From: Streptomyces exfoliatus
GTDB taxonomy: Bacteria; Actinomycetota; Actinomycetes; Streptomycetales; Streptomycetaceae
Direction of reading: 5' to 3'
Assembly (NCBI RefSeq): GCF_000725545.1
Contig: NZ_JNZP01000015.1
Location: 124,001-188,000, forward strand
Length of the DNA: 64,000 bases
Below are positions 45,462 to 54,100 of this stretch, one piece after another. Position numbers and translations under genes: made by a program. Each line of letters opens with the position of its first letter. Position 1 is the stretch's first letter. The notes beneath the pieces are model-generated. The model did no database searches. It saw nothing but the letters and a program-made list of their open reading frames with translations, and had not been told where the DNA came from.

Positions 45462-46454
45462 CTATGCGGACGCGGACGCGCCCCGGTCGGTTCGCTGTGC
45501 GGCGATACGGGCACAGGTGTCGATCATCACGCCCTCCACCTCGTCGAGCGGTCGGCCCTCGGCCGTCGACTTCGCCAGGGCCAGGGCGGCGGTCTGGACC
45601 GTCAGGGCGCGGGCGGGCACGTCGAGTCTGAGCCACGGGTCGGCCCCCAGGGCCGGACCGCCCGCCTCCTGGTACGCGCCGAGGAAGCGGGACCAGACCT
45701 CCGGCGGGAGGATGCCGGCGGCGAACCAGGCGGCGGGGCGGGCCAGATCCCAGGCCGGGTCACCGAGGCCCGAGTCGTCGATGTCGATGAGCCGCCAGGG
45801 CCCGGTGTGCGCGGGTCCGGCGCCGTCGGCCGGCTCCCCGGCCGGGGCCCGGACCAGTTGACCGAGGTGGAAGTCGCCGTGGCACAGCATCCGGGGGGCC
45901 GCCGGGGCAGGGTCGGGGAGCGACCGCCAGGCGGCCAGAACGGTCGCGAGGGCCGGGTGGCCCGGCGCCGTCCGGCGCATCCGGTCCACGGCGAGGGCCG
46001 CCTTGACCGGGGCCCGCATCTCCGGGAGCCGGTCGGCCCCCAGGGGCGGCGGTGGAGTCCGGTGGAGCAGGGCGAGCAGCCGCGCCGCCTCCTCCCAGGG
46101 GGCGGCGTCGGGGTCCGCGGGGTCGACGGACGGACCGTACGGCCAGACGGTCACGGGCCGACCGTCGAGCTCGTCGGGCGCGGGCGCCGGTGGCGGCGGG
46201 AGCGGCGGGAGGAAGACACCGGCGACGTCGGGGTGGGCGGCGAGCGCCAGCCGTGCGCGGTGCGCCTCGGGGTCGGTGCCGGGGGCGTGCGCCTTGGCGA
46301 CGAGCCGCCCGTGGCGTACGACGGTCCCGTCGTCCCGGTCGGCGAGCACGCCCACGGCACCGTTCGCGCAGCGGCAGGGCGCGCCGGGACGGTGGGCGGC
46401 GGCGGAGGCGAGGGCGGCGAGCCGGTCGAGCGGGGGCCGGGCGGTGGAGTCCAC
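45462..46454 (-). CDS. Phosphotransferase (APH/choline-kinase fold)
   Basis: 330 residues. Kinase-like motifs are MLCHGDFHLGQLV (Brenner-type HGDxxxxN, with Gln instead of Asn) and WRLIDIDDSGLGDPAWDLAR (metal-binding Asp). The N-lobe is Pro/Ala-rich. Members phosphorylate aminoglycosides, macrolides, choline, homoserine or other small molecules; no specificity is visible and the context does not help. The GTG at 46454 (DSTARPPLDRL) has no clear ribosome site, and the frame is open further upstream, so the start is uncertain. Confidence 0.78.
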   Translation of the reverse strand: MDSTARPPLDRLAALASAAAHRPGAPCRCANGAVGVLADRDDGTVVRHGRLVAKAHAPGTDPEAHRARLALAAHPDVAGVFLPPLPPPPAPAPDELDGRPVTVWPYGPSVDPADPDAAPWEEAARLLALLHRTPPPPLGADRLPEMRAPVKAALAVDRMRRTAPGHPALATVLAAWRSLPDPAPAAPRMLCHGDFHLGQLVRAPAGEPADGAGPAHTGPWRLIDIDDSGLGDPAWDLARPAAWFAAGILPPEVWSRFLGAYQEAGGPALGADPWLRLDVPARALTVQTAALALAKSTAEGRPLDEVEGVMIDTCARIAAQRTDRGASASA

Positions 46455-46590
46455 GGGTGGAGCGTACGGGGCGGGCGGACGCGTCGGTACGGGGCGGGCG
46501 GACGCGCCTGTGCGGGGCGGGCTCCGGGCCCGTACGGGGCCGGCTCCGGTCGCGGCTTTCGGTGGTCGTCCCGCGGGGAGGAAAGCGCGA

Positions 46591-46620
46591 GGGCCGGTCA
46601 GCTCCCCAGCTGACCGGCCC
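46591..46620 (-). terminator. Terminator after the 55-residue membrane protein gene
   Basis: A perfect 13-bp stem GGGCCGGTCAGCT/AGCTGACCGGCCC with CCCC loop, about 90 bases past the stop at 46709. Confidence 0.75.
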
Positions 46621-46708
46621 CACGCTGCCGTCCGCCGCACCCCCGTCCCCACGGGGTTGATGGCCGGATGTCCCGACCCGGGCCGCTCTCCCGGGTCTGG
46701 GGCGCTGC

Positions 46709-46876
46709 TCAGCGCCCCAGCATCACGCCCACGGACGACGCCTGTGTGACCACCGCGTCCCAGCCGCCGAAGACGACTACGAGCAGGGCCGCGAGAGGGA
46801 GGACCATGGCGGTGGCCACCAGGGGGTGACGCTGGCTCGAAGGCCGGGTGGTCGTCCGCGGTGCCGTGTAAGCCAT
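46709..46876 (-). CDS. Small single-pass membrane protein (55 residues)
   Basis: The ATG at 46876 sits behind ACAGGAGAGGAACC, an excellent ribosome site. It encodes MAYTAPRTTTRPSSQRHPLV, a hydrophobic helix VATAMVLPLAALLVVVFGG and the tail WDAVVTQASSVGVMLGR. The strong start, stop and terminator make it a real gene though too short for most gene callers. The Thr/Arg-rich N-terminus suggests an N-in membrane anchor. Function unknown; divergent from the kinase gene. Confidence 0.75.
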   Translation of the reverse strand: MAYTAPRTTTRPSSQRHPLVATAMVLPLAALLVVVFGGWDAVVTQASSVGVMLGR

Positions 46877-47399
46877 GGTTCCTCTCCTGTCGTGAACTGG
46901 CGCGGCGGGTGCGTGACCTCGGGGGACGAGTGCTGCACCCGCCGCTTGACCTCAACACTAGGGAGCGGGGAGCGCCTGGACGTCATGCCCTCGTACCGAC
47001 TTGCGGGCCTCCCGGAGGATGACCCCCACCCGCACGGTGTACTCCCCTGGGTGGAGACCGGGGCACGGAACCCCGGGTCTTCCCGGAGGGGTTCCCCCAG
47101 GGGGCCGGGACCCGACTGGACGGGCGGCAGGGGGCGTGACATGGCTCACTTCGCCGGATGTCGCGCGAAAGCCCTGCTCCGGGGCGTCCGAGTACGCCCC
47201 CGGAGCCCGCTGACGGTGTTCTCGACCGTTCGTCAAATAGGGCGCGGCAGAAGGGGGTTGGGGTGCGCGCCGCGATCCGGGCTCCTTCTCCCGTCCCCCT
47301 CAGCACTGACAATCGATCCTGGCGTGAGGGCGCGGCCTATGAGCACGCGCGGGCGGCACTACGTAAGCTGTGCCACGTCGAACGGACGAGGGGACGGAC
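46877..47399. other. 523-base intergenic region between divergent genes
   Basis: No convincing gene lies here. One hairpin, GGAACCCC (47067-47074) with GGGGTTCC (47088-47095), has GGG/CCC inside it. The stretch must hold promoters of the small membrane protein gene and the kinase gene, but I cannot place them with confidence. Confidence 0.5.
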
Positions 47400-48632
47400 A
47401 TGGCGATGATGCGGCTCCGGCGCGAGGATCCGCGGATCGTCGGGTCGTTCCGGCTCCACCGCAGGCTGGGCGCCGGCGGGATGGGCGTCGTGTACCTGGG
47501 GTCCGACCGGCGCGGCCAGCGGGTGGCGCTGAAGGTGATCCGGCCGGACCTGGCCGAGGACCAGGAGTTCCGGTCGCGGTTCGCCCGCGAGGTGTCGGCG
47601 CCCCGCCGCATCCGCGGCGGTTGCACGGCACGCCTCGTCGCCGCCGACCTGGAGGCCGAACGCCCCTGGTTCGCCACCCAGTACGTACCCGGCCCCTCCC
47701 TGCACGACCGGGTCGCCGAGGAGGGCGCGCTGCGCGCCGCCGACGTCGCCTCGATCGGGGCGGCGCTCTCGGAGGGACTCGTCGCCGTCCACGAGGCCGG
47801 GGTGGTGCACCGGGACCTCAAGCCCTCGAACATCCTGCTCTCCCCCAAGGGCCCGCGGATCATCGACTTCGGCATCGCCTGGGCCACCGGCGCCAGCACC
47901 CTGACGCACGTGGGCACGGCCGTCGGTTCACCCGGCTTCCTCGCCCCCGAGCAGGTGCGCGGAGCGGCCGTCACCCCCGCCACCGACGTGTTCTCGCTCG
48001 GTGCCACCCTGGCGTACGCGGCGATGGCCGACTCCCCCTTCGGGCACGGCAGTTCCGAGGTCATGCTCTACCGGGTGGTGCACGAGGAGCCGCAGCTGCA
48101 CGGGGTGCCGGACGCCCTCGCACCGCTGATCCGGGCCTGCCTGGCGAAGGATCCCGAGGACCGTCCCAGCACGCTCCAGCTGTCGATGCGGCTCAAGGAG
48201 ATCGCGGCGCGCGAGGCACAGGGGCTGCCGGTCTCCCGGCCGCCCGTACAGCGGGAGCGGGCCGAGGAACGCAACACCGTACGGCCGACCGAGCGGTACA
48301 CCGAGCGGGACGTGCCCGGCCGTGGCCAGGAGCGGGGTGCCGACCGGGCCGCCGAGCGCGGTGCAGGTGGCGGGGAGCGCGGCTCCGAGCGGGACCGGGC
48401 GCCGGGGCGTGGGCCCGGACCGTCCTCCCGTCCCTCCGGCGGGCCGCGGACCGGGGGGTCCCGGGGAACGCAGTCCCGTACCGGTGCCGGGACCAGGCCG
48501 GGTGCCCGCACGACGTCGACGGGCCGCCGTCCCGCCAACCCCCGGCTGCTGCGGCAGCGACTCTTCGTCTTCGTCGTGGTGACGCTCGTGGTGGCCCTGG
48601 GCATCGCCGCCGCCCAGGCCCTTCAGGGATAG
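47400..48632 (+). CDS. Tail-anchored Ser/Thr protein kinase (PknB-like)
   Basis: 410 residues. Kinase domain (about 15-270): P-loop LGAGGMGVVYLG, catalytic Lys in VALKVIRPDL, catalytic loop VVHRDLKPSNILL, DFG in RIIDFGIAWAT and the APE-like PGFLAPEQV, so it should be active. Then about 110 residues rich in Arg/Glu/Gly (RERAEERNTVRPTERYTERD). The last 24 residues are a transmembrane helix (LFVFVVVTLVVALGIAAAQA), so no sensor domain is outside the cell. PASTA repeats are absent. The ATG at 47400 follows GAGGGGA. Confidence 0.9.
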   Translation: MAMMRLRREDPRIVGSFRLHRRLGAGGMGVVYLGSDRRGQRVALKVIRPDLAEDQEFRSRFAREVSAPRRIRGGCTARLVAADLEAERPWFATQYVPGPSLHDRVAEEGALRAADVASIGAALSEGLVAVHEAGVVHRDLKPSNILLSPKGPRIIDFGIAWATGASTLTHVGTAVGSPGFLAPEQVRGAAVTPATDVFSLGATLAYAAMADSPFGHGSSEVMLYRVVHEEPQLHGVPDALAPLIRACLAKDPEDRPSTLQLSMRLKEIAAREAQGLPVSRPPVQRERAEERNTVRPTERYTERDVPGRGQERGADRAAERGAGGGERGSERDRAPGRGPGPSSRPSGGPRTGGSRGTQSRTGAGTRPGARTTSTGRRPANPRLLRQRLFVFVVVTLVVALGIAAAQALQG

Positions 48633-48658
48633 GACCCGACTCGCCGCAGGACCGGCGG

Positions 48659-49477
48659 TCAGGACTCCGGGCGGCCCGTCGCCACGGCGTAGAAGGCGAC
48701 CGCCGCCGCCGCGCCCACGTTCAGCGAGTCGACGCCGTGGGCCATCGGGATCCGGACCCACTCGTCGGCGGCGCGCAAGGCCTGCGTGGACAGGCCGTCC
48801 CCTTCCGCGCCCAGCATCAGGGCCACCCGCTCCAGGCGGTGCGGGGCGGCCTCGTCGATGGAGGTCGCCTTCTCCGCGGGAGTGAGCGCGAGCAGCTTGA
48901 AGCCCGCCTCCCGTACCGTCTCCAGGCCACGCGGCCAGCTGTCCAGGCGCGCGTACGGCACGGAGAACACCGCCCCCATGGACACCTTCACCGAGCGCCG
49001 GTACAGCGGGTCCGCGCAGTCCGGCGAGAGCAGTACGGCGTCCATGCCGAGGGCCGCCGCGCTGCGGAAGATCGCGCCGATGTTGGTGTGGTCGTTGACC
49101 GACTCCATCACGACCACCCGGCGGGCGCCGACCAGCAGTTCGGCGGCGTCCGGAAGCGGCTTGCGCTGCATGGAGGCGAGGGCGCCCCGGTGCACGTGGT
49201 AGCCGGTGACGCGTTCCGCCAGGTCCGGCTGGATCGCGTACACCGGCGCCGGGACCTCGTCGATGACGTCCCGCATCACGTCGACCCACTTGGCGGAGAG
49301 CAGCATCGACCGCATCTCGTACCCCGCCTGCCTGGCGCGGCGGATGACCTTCTCGCCCTCCGCGATGAACAGGCCCTCGGCCGGTTCGCGTCTGCGGCGC
49401 AGCTCGACGTCGGTCAGGCCGGTGTAGTCGCGCAGGCGCGGGTCGTCGGGGTCGTCGATCGTGATGAGTTCGGCCAC
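48659..49477 (-). CDS. TrmH/SpoU-family RNA 2'-O-methyltransferase
   Basis: 272 residues. The N-terminal substrate-recognition region (LRRRREPAEGLFIAEGEKVI) and C-terminal SPOUT knot are complete: motif 1 VVMESVNDHTNIGAIFRSAA, motif 2 LMLGAEGDGLS and motif 3 IPMAHGVDSLNVGAAAAVAF. It should methylate a ribose 2'-OH in rRNA or tRNA; the target base is not evident. GTG start at 49477 (AELITIDDPDD). Convergent with the kinase gene, 26 bases apart. Confidence 0.92.
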   Translation of the reverse strand: MAELITIDDPDDPRLRDYTGLTDVELRRRREPAEGLFIAEGEKVIRRARQAGYEMRSMLLSAKWVDVMRDVIDEVPAPVYAIQPDLAERVTGYHVHRGALASMQRKPLPDAAELLVGARRVVVMESVNDHTNIGAIFRSAAALGMDAVLLSPDCADPLYRRSVKVSMGAVFSVPYARLDSWPRGLETVREAGFKLLALTPAEKATSIDEAAPHRLERVALMLGAEGDGLSTQALRAADEWVRIPMAHGVDSLNVGAAAAVAFYAVATGRPES

Positions 49478-49553
49478 GAGGTGATACTGCCTTGTCCGGG
49501 GTGAGGTGCCAATGTGTGCGACGCGGGGGGGGCGGGGCGGGGGGCGCCGCCTG

Positions 49554-50807
49554 TTACTTCACCAGTTTGGCGGGGCCCTCGGTGACGACCTCTCCGATGA
49601 CGATGACCGCCGGCGGTCGGACCTCCCGCGCCTTCACGGTCTCCGCGACCGTCGCGAGCGTGGCGTCCACCCGGCGCTGGGACGCCGTCGTGCCCTCCTG
49701 GACCAGCGCCAGCGGCGTCTTCGGGTCCTTGCCGTGGGCGATGAGCGCCTCGGCGATCTTCCCGATCTTGTCGACGCCCATGAGGATCACGAGGGTGCCG
49801 GTGAGCTTCGCGAGGGAAGCCCAGTCGACGAGCGAGCGCGGGTCGTCGGGGGCGACATGGCCGCTCACCACCGTGAACTCGTGGGCCACTCCCCGGTGCG
49901 TGACCGGGATGCCCGCCGCGCCCGGGACCGAGATCGAGCTGGAGATGCCGGGGACGACCGTGCAGGCGATGCCCTCGGCGGCGAGCGCCTGCGCCTCCTC
50001 CATGCCACGGCCGAAGACGAACGGGTCGCCGCCCTTGAGGCGGACGACGGACCTGCCCGCCTTCGCGTGCTCGATCAGCGCGTTGTTGATGGCCTCCTGG
50101 GCCATGAAACGGCCGTACGGGATCTTCGCCGCGTCGATGACCTCGACGTGCGGGGGCAGCTCGTCCAGGAGGTCGCGCGGGCCGAGCCGGTCCGCGATGA
50201 CCACGTCCGCCTCCGCGAGCAGCCGGCGGCCTCGGACGGTGATCAGGTCCGGGTCACCGGGGCCGCCGCCGACCAGGGCGACGAAGGGGGTACGGGAGCG
50301 GTGCGCCGGCGCGGCGATCGAGCCGTCGCGCAGGCCCTCGACGATCGCGTCGCGGACGGCGGCCGAGCGGCGGGGGTCGTGGCCGGTGAGCACCGCCACC
50401 GTGACGCCCGCGTCGCGGCCGGTCGCCGGGGTCCAGGCGGTGGCCGCCTCGGCGTCGTCGGAGCGGACGCACCAGGTCCTGGTCCGCTCGGCCTCGGCGG
50501 AGGCGGCGGCGTTCGAGGCCGGGTCGGTGGTGGCGACCAGGGCGTACCAGGCGTCGGCGAGGTCACCGTCCTCGTAGCGCCGCTTGATCCAGGCGATCTC
50601 GCCGGATTCGGCCATCGCCTCCACCGAGGGGGTCGCGGAGGGGGAGATCAGGGTGATGTCCGCACCCGCGGCGATCAGAGCGGGCAGCCGTCGCTGGGCT
50701 ACCTGACCGCCGCCGAGGACTACTACGCGGCGGCCCGCCAGACGCAGGCCAACCGGGTAGGCGGGGTACGTCGTCGGCTGGGCGGTGTGATCGGCGTGCT
50801 CGGCCAT
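49554..50807 (-). CDS. cobA: Uroporphyrinogen-III C-methyltransferase fused to precorrin-2 dehydrogenase domain
   Basis: The 417-residue protein has an N-terminal NAD(P) domain (LRLAGRRVVVLGGGQVAQRR, about 15-160), like the first part of CysG/Met8. The SUMT domain starts near 175: ALVGGGPGDPDLITVRG, then DAAKIPYGRFM and VVRLKGGDPFVFGRG. It makes precorrin-2, which feeds siroheme or cobalamin. A central CysG dimer-interface region is reduced. The ATG at 50807 follows GAGGAG. It follows cobT on the same strand. Confidence 0.92.
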   Translation of the reverse strand: MAEHADHTAQPTTYPAYPVGLRLAGRRVVVLGGGQVAQRRLPALIAAGADITLISPSATPSVEAMAESGEIAWIKRRYEDGDLADAWYALVATTDPASNAAASAEAERTRTWCVRSDDAEAATAWTPATGRDAGVTVAVLTGHDPRRSAAVRDAIVEGLRDGSIAAPAHRSRTPFVALVGGGPGDPDLITVRGRRLLAEADVVIADRLGPRDLLDELPPHVEVIDAAKIPYGRFMAQEAINNALIEHAKAGRSVVRLKGGDPFVFGRGMEEAQALAAEGIACTVVPGISSSISVPGAAGIPVTHRGVAHEFTVVSGHVAPDDPRSLVDWASLAKLTGTLVILMGVDKIGKIAEALIAHGKDPKTPLALVQEGTTASQRRVDATLATVAETVKAREVRPPAVIVIGEVVTEGPAKLVK

Positions 50808-50959
50808 GGGTGAGCGGCTCCTCGGAGGGCGGGTGCTGGCCGCTGCTGCGGTGAAGCGGCTGGTGGGACGCGTTGCGTGACCCCACGATATCGGTGGCCT
50901 GCGGGAGGCAGGGTGTGACGGATGTCCCGGCGGTGGGTACGTGACGTGGCGGCCGCTCC

Positions 50960-51062
50960 GGGACCGTGTTCGGGACCGCATGATTCACGGCGCGCAGGGG
51001 CCTTGGACGGTGGCCCCTCAATAGGCGCCACACATCACGCTTCACGTCCCGAACACGGTCCC
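50960..51062. repeat. 103-base element bounded by a 16-bp inverted repeat
   Basis: GGGACCGTGTTCGGGA (50960-50975) is the exact reverse complement of 51047-51062. Inside, AGGGGCC (50996-51002) pairs with GGCCCCT (51012-51018). It lies in the cobT-cobA gap, just beyond the cobT terminator. It could be a MITE-like repeat or a structured RNA; no target-site duplication is evident. Confidence 0.65.
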
Positions 51063-51065
51063 TGC

Positions 51066-51098
51066 GCGTCCCCCACTCCCGTGCGTGGTGGGGGACGC
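51066..51098 (-). terminator. Terminator after cobT
   Basis: An 11-bp stem GCGTCCCCCAC/GTGGGGGACGC with an 11-base loop, ten bases past the cobT stop. Confidence 0.7.
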
Positions 51099-51107
51099 GT
51101 CCTGGTC

Positions 51108-54100
51108 CTACTTCTCGGTGACGCCCGCCGAGTCGAACGTGGCGACCTCGTGCATCACGCGGGCCGCGCTCTGCACCAGCGGGAGGGCCAGCAGGGCGCC
51201 CGTGCCCTCGCCGAGGCGGAGGTCCAGGTCGACCAGGGGGCGCAGGCCCAGCTTGTTGAGGGCCGCCACATGGCCCGGCTCCGCGCTGCGGTGGCCCGCG
51301 ATGCAGGCCGCGAGCGACTCGGGCGCGATGGCCCGGGCCACGAGGGCCGCCGCTCCGGTCGACACGCCGTCGAGGATGACCGGGGTGCGCAGGGAGGCGG
51401 CGCCCAGGATCAGGCCCACCAGGGCCGCGTGCTCCAGGCCGCCGACCGCCGACAGGACACCGATCGGATCGGCCGGGTCCGGCTGGTGCAGGGCGAGGGC
51501 GCGGCGGACCACGTCCACCTTGCGGGCGTGCGTCTCGTCGTTGATGCCCGTGCCGCGGCCCGTGACCTCGGTCGGGTCCACGCCGGTGTAGACGGAGATC
51601 AGGGCGGCGGACGCGGTGGTGTTCGCGATGCCCATCTCGCCCGTGAGGAGGGCCTTGTTGCCGGCGGCGACCAGGTCCCTCGCCGTCTCGATGCCCACCT
51701 CGATCGCGGCCAGCACTTCTTCGCGGGTCATCGCGAGACCCGTGGTGAAGTCTCCGGTGCCCGGGCGGACCTTGCGGGGCAGGAGGCCGGGCGTGGCCGG
51801 GAGCTCGGACGCCACCCCGACGTCGATGACGCAGACCTCGGCGCCGACCTGGTTCGCGAAGGCGTTGCAGACCGCTCCCCCGCCGAGGAAGTTGGCCACC
51901 ATCTGGCCGGTGACCTCCTGCGGCCAGGGCGTGACGCCCTGGGCGTGCACGCCGTGGTCTCCCGCGAAGATCGCGACGGCGGCCGGTTCCGGGATCGGGG
52001 GAGGGCACATACGGGAGAGGCCGGAGAGCTGTGCGGAGATGATCTCCAGCATGCCGAGGGCACCGGCCGGCTTGGTCATGCGCTTCTGGCGCTCCCAGGC
52101 CTCACCGAGTGCCTTGGCGTCCAGCGGGCGGATGTTGGCGACCGTCTCCTGGAGCAGGTCGTGCGGCTCCTCGCCGGGCAGGGCGCGGCGGCCGTACGTC
52201 TCCTCGTGGACGACCCAGGACAGCGGGCGGCGCTTGGACCAGCCCGCCTGCATCAGCTCGGGCTCCTCGGGGAACTCGTCGACGTATCCCACACAGAGGT
52301 ACGCGACGACTTCGAGGTGCTCGGGGAGGCCGAGGGTACGGACCATCTCGCGCTCGTCGAAGAAGCTGACCCAGCCGACGCCGAGGCCCTCGGCGCGGGC
52401 GGCGAGCCAGAGGTTCTCGACGGCGAGCGCCGAGGAGTACGGGGCCATCTGCGGCTGCGTGTAGCGGCCGAGGGTGTGGCGGCCGCCCCGGGTGGGGTCG
52501 GCCGTCACCACGATGTTCACCGGGGTGTCGAGGATGGCCTCGATCTTCAGTTCCTTGAACTGCTTCGCCCGGGCCTTCGGCAGCGACTTGGCGTACGCCT
52601 CGCGCTGCCGCTGGGCCAGTTCGTGCATCGTCTGCCGGGTCTCGGCGGAGCGGATGACCACGAAGTCCCAGGGCTGCGAGTGGCCGACGCTGGGGGCCGT
52701 GTGGGCGGCCTCCAGGACGCGGAGCAGCACCTCGTGCGGGATCGGGTCGGAGCGGAAGCCGTTGCGGATGTCGCGGCGTTCGCGCATGACGCGGAGGACG
52801 GCCTCGCGCTCGGCGTCGGCGTAGCCGGGCGCGGGCGCCGACTCCACCGCGGCGCGGTCGACTTCCGCCGCCTCGGCCTCGGCCTCGTCCGTGTCCGTCT
52901 CCGTGTCCGCGCTCTGCTCGGACTGGTCGGACTGCTCGGACTGCTCGGCGGGGGTCGGGGCCGGCTCCGCCTCAGCTGCCGCTTCCGGCTCGACGTCCTC
53001 GGCCGCGTCGACTGCTTCCACCGGCTGCGGGAGAGTCTCCGCGGGCTCGGGCAGGGGCGCTTCGTCGGCGGGGGGCTGCTGTTCGGTGACCGCGGCCTCG
53101 GCCTCGACCTCTGGGGTCGGTTCGGGCAGGGCCTCGGGGGCTTCCTCCTCCGGCACGAACGGGACCTCGTGGGCGTACACCTCGACGGGGACCTCTTCGG
53201 GGGCCGCCTCCTCGGGGACCGCCTCCGGGGCCGCCTCCTCGGGGGTCTGCTCCTCCAGCGGGGGCTCGGCGACCGCGACCGGCTCGGCCGGGGTCTCGGC
53301 GGCGACGGGCGCCTGCTCCTCGGCCTCCGGGGCCTGCTCGGGCTCGGGGGCAGCGGCGGCCTCCGGCTCGGCCGTCGCGGGCTCGGGGGCCTCGGCGGCG
53401 GGCTCGGCCTCGCGCGGGGCGGGGACGGTGGCCTGGGTTTCGGTGGCCTGGGGCTCGGTGGCCTGGGGCTCGACGGTCTCCGCCGGGGCCGCCAGGGCCT
53501 CCGCGGGTGCGGCGGCGGTCTCGGCGACCGCCACGGGGGCCTCGGGGACCTCCGCCGGCTCTGCGGCCGGGACGGGCTCGGCGGCCTGGGTCCGCTCGGC
53601 CTGCGGGATCGGTGCCAGGTGCGGGGTCGTCGGGACGTTGCCCTCGACCTGCACGAACTGGCCGGACTGCGGGACGACCGTTTCTGCGGGGGAGGCCGGC
53701 GCCTGCGGTGCCACGGCTTCCTGCGGCTGCGCGGCCCACGGCTCGGCGCCCTGCGGTGCGAGGTGCTGGTCCTGCGGCATGTCGAGGTACTCGGGGCCGG
53801 TGGTCGGCGGGCCCGGGTTCCGGACCGGCACCGGCGCGGGGCCGGTGGCCACGAGCGATTCGTGCACGGGGACCGGAGCGGGCTGCGGGGCCGGGGCGGG
53901 TACGGCGGCGGGGCCGCGGTCGGCGAGCGACAGCACGACGCCGCCGGTGGCCTCGGGCACGGCCGGACCCATGTGCAGCGGGCGGCGGGCCGCCTGCGGT
54001 GCGGGCGCCGCGGGAGGCGCGGGGGCACGGACGCCGCCGAGGTCCACGGAGCCGGAGTCGCGGCCTGCGGCCTCGTGGGCGCCGGTGTCGAGGATGCCGG

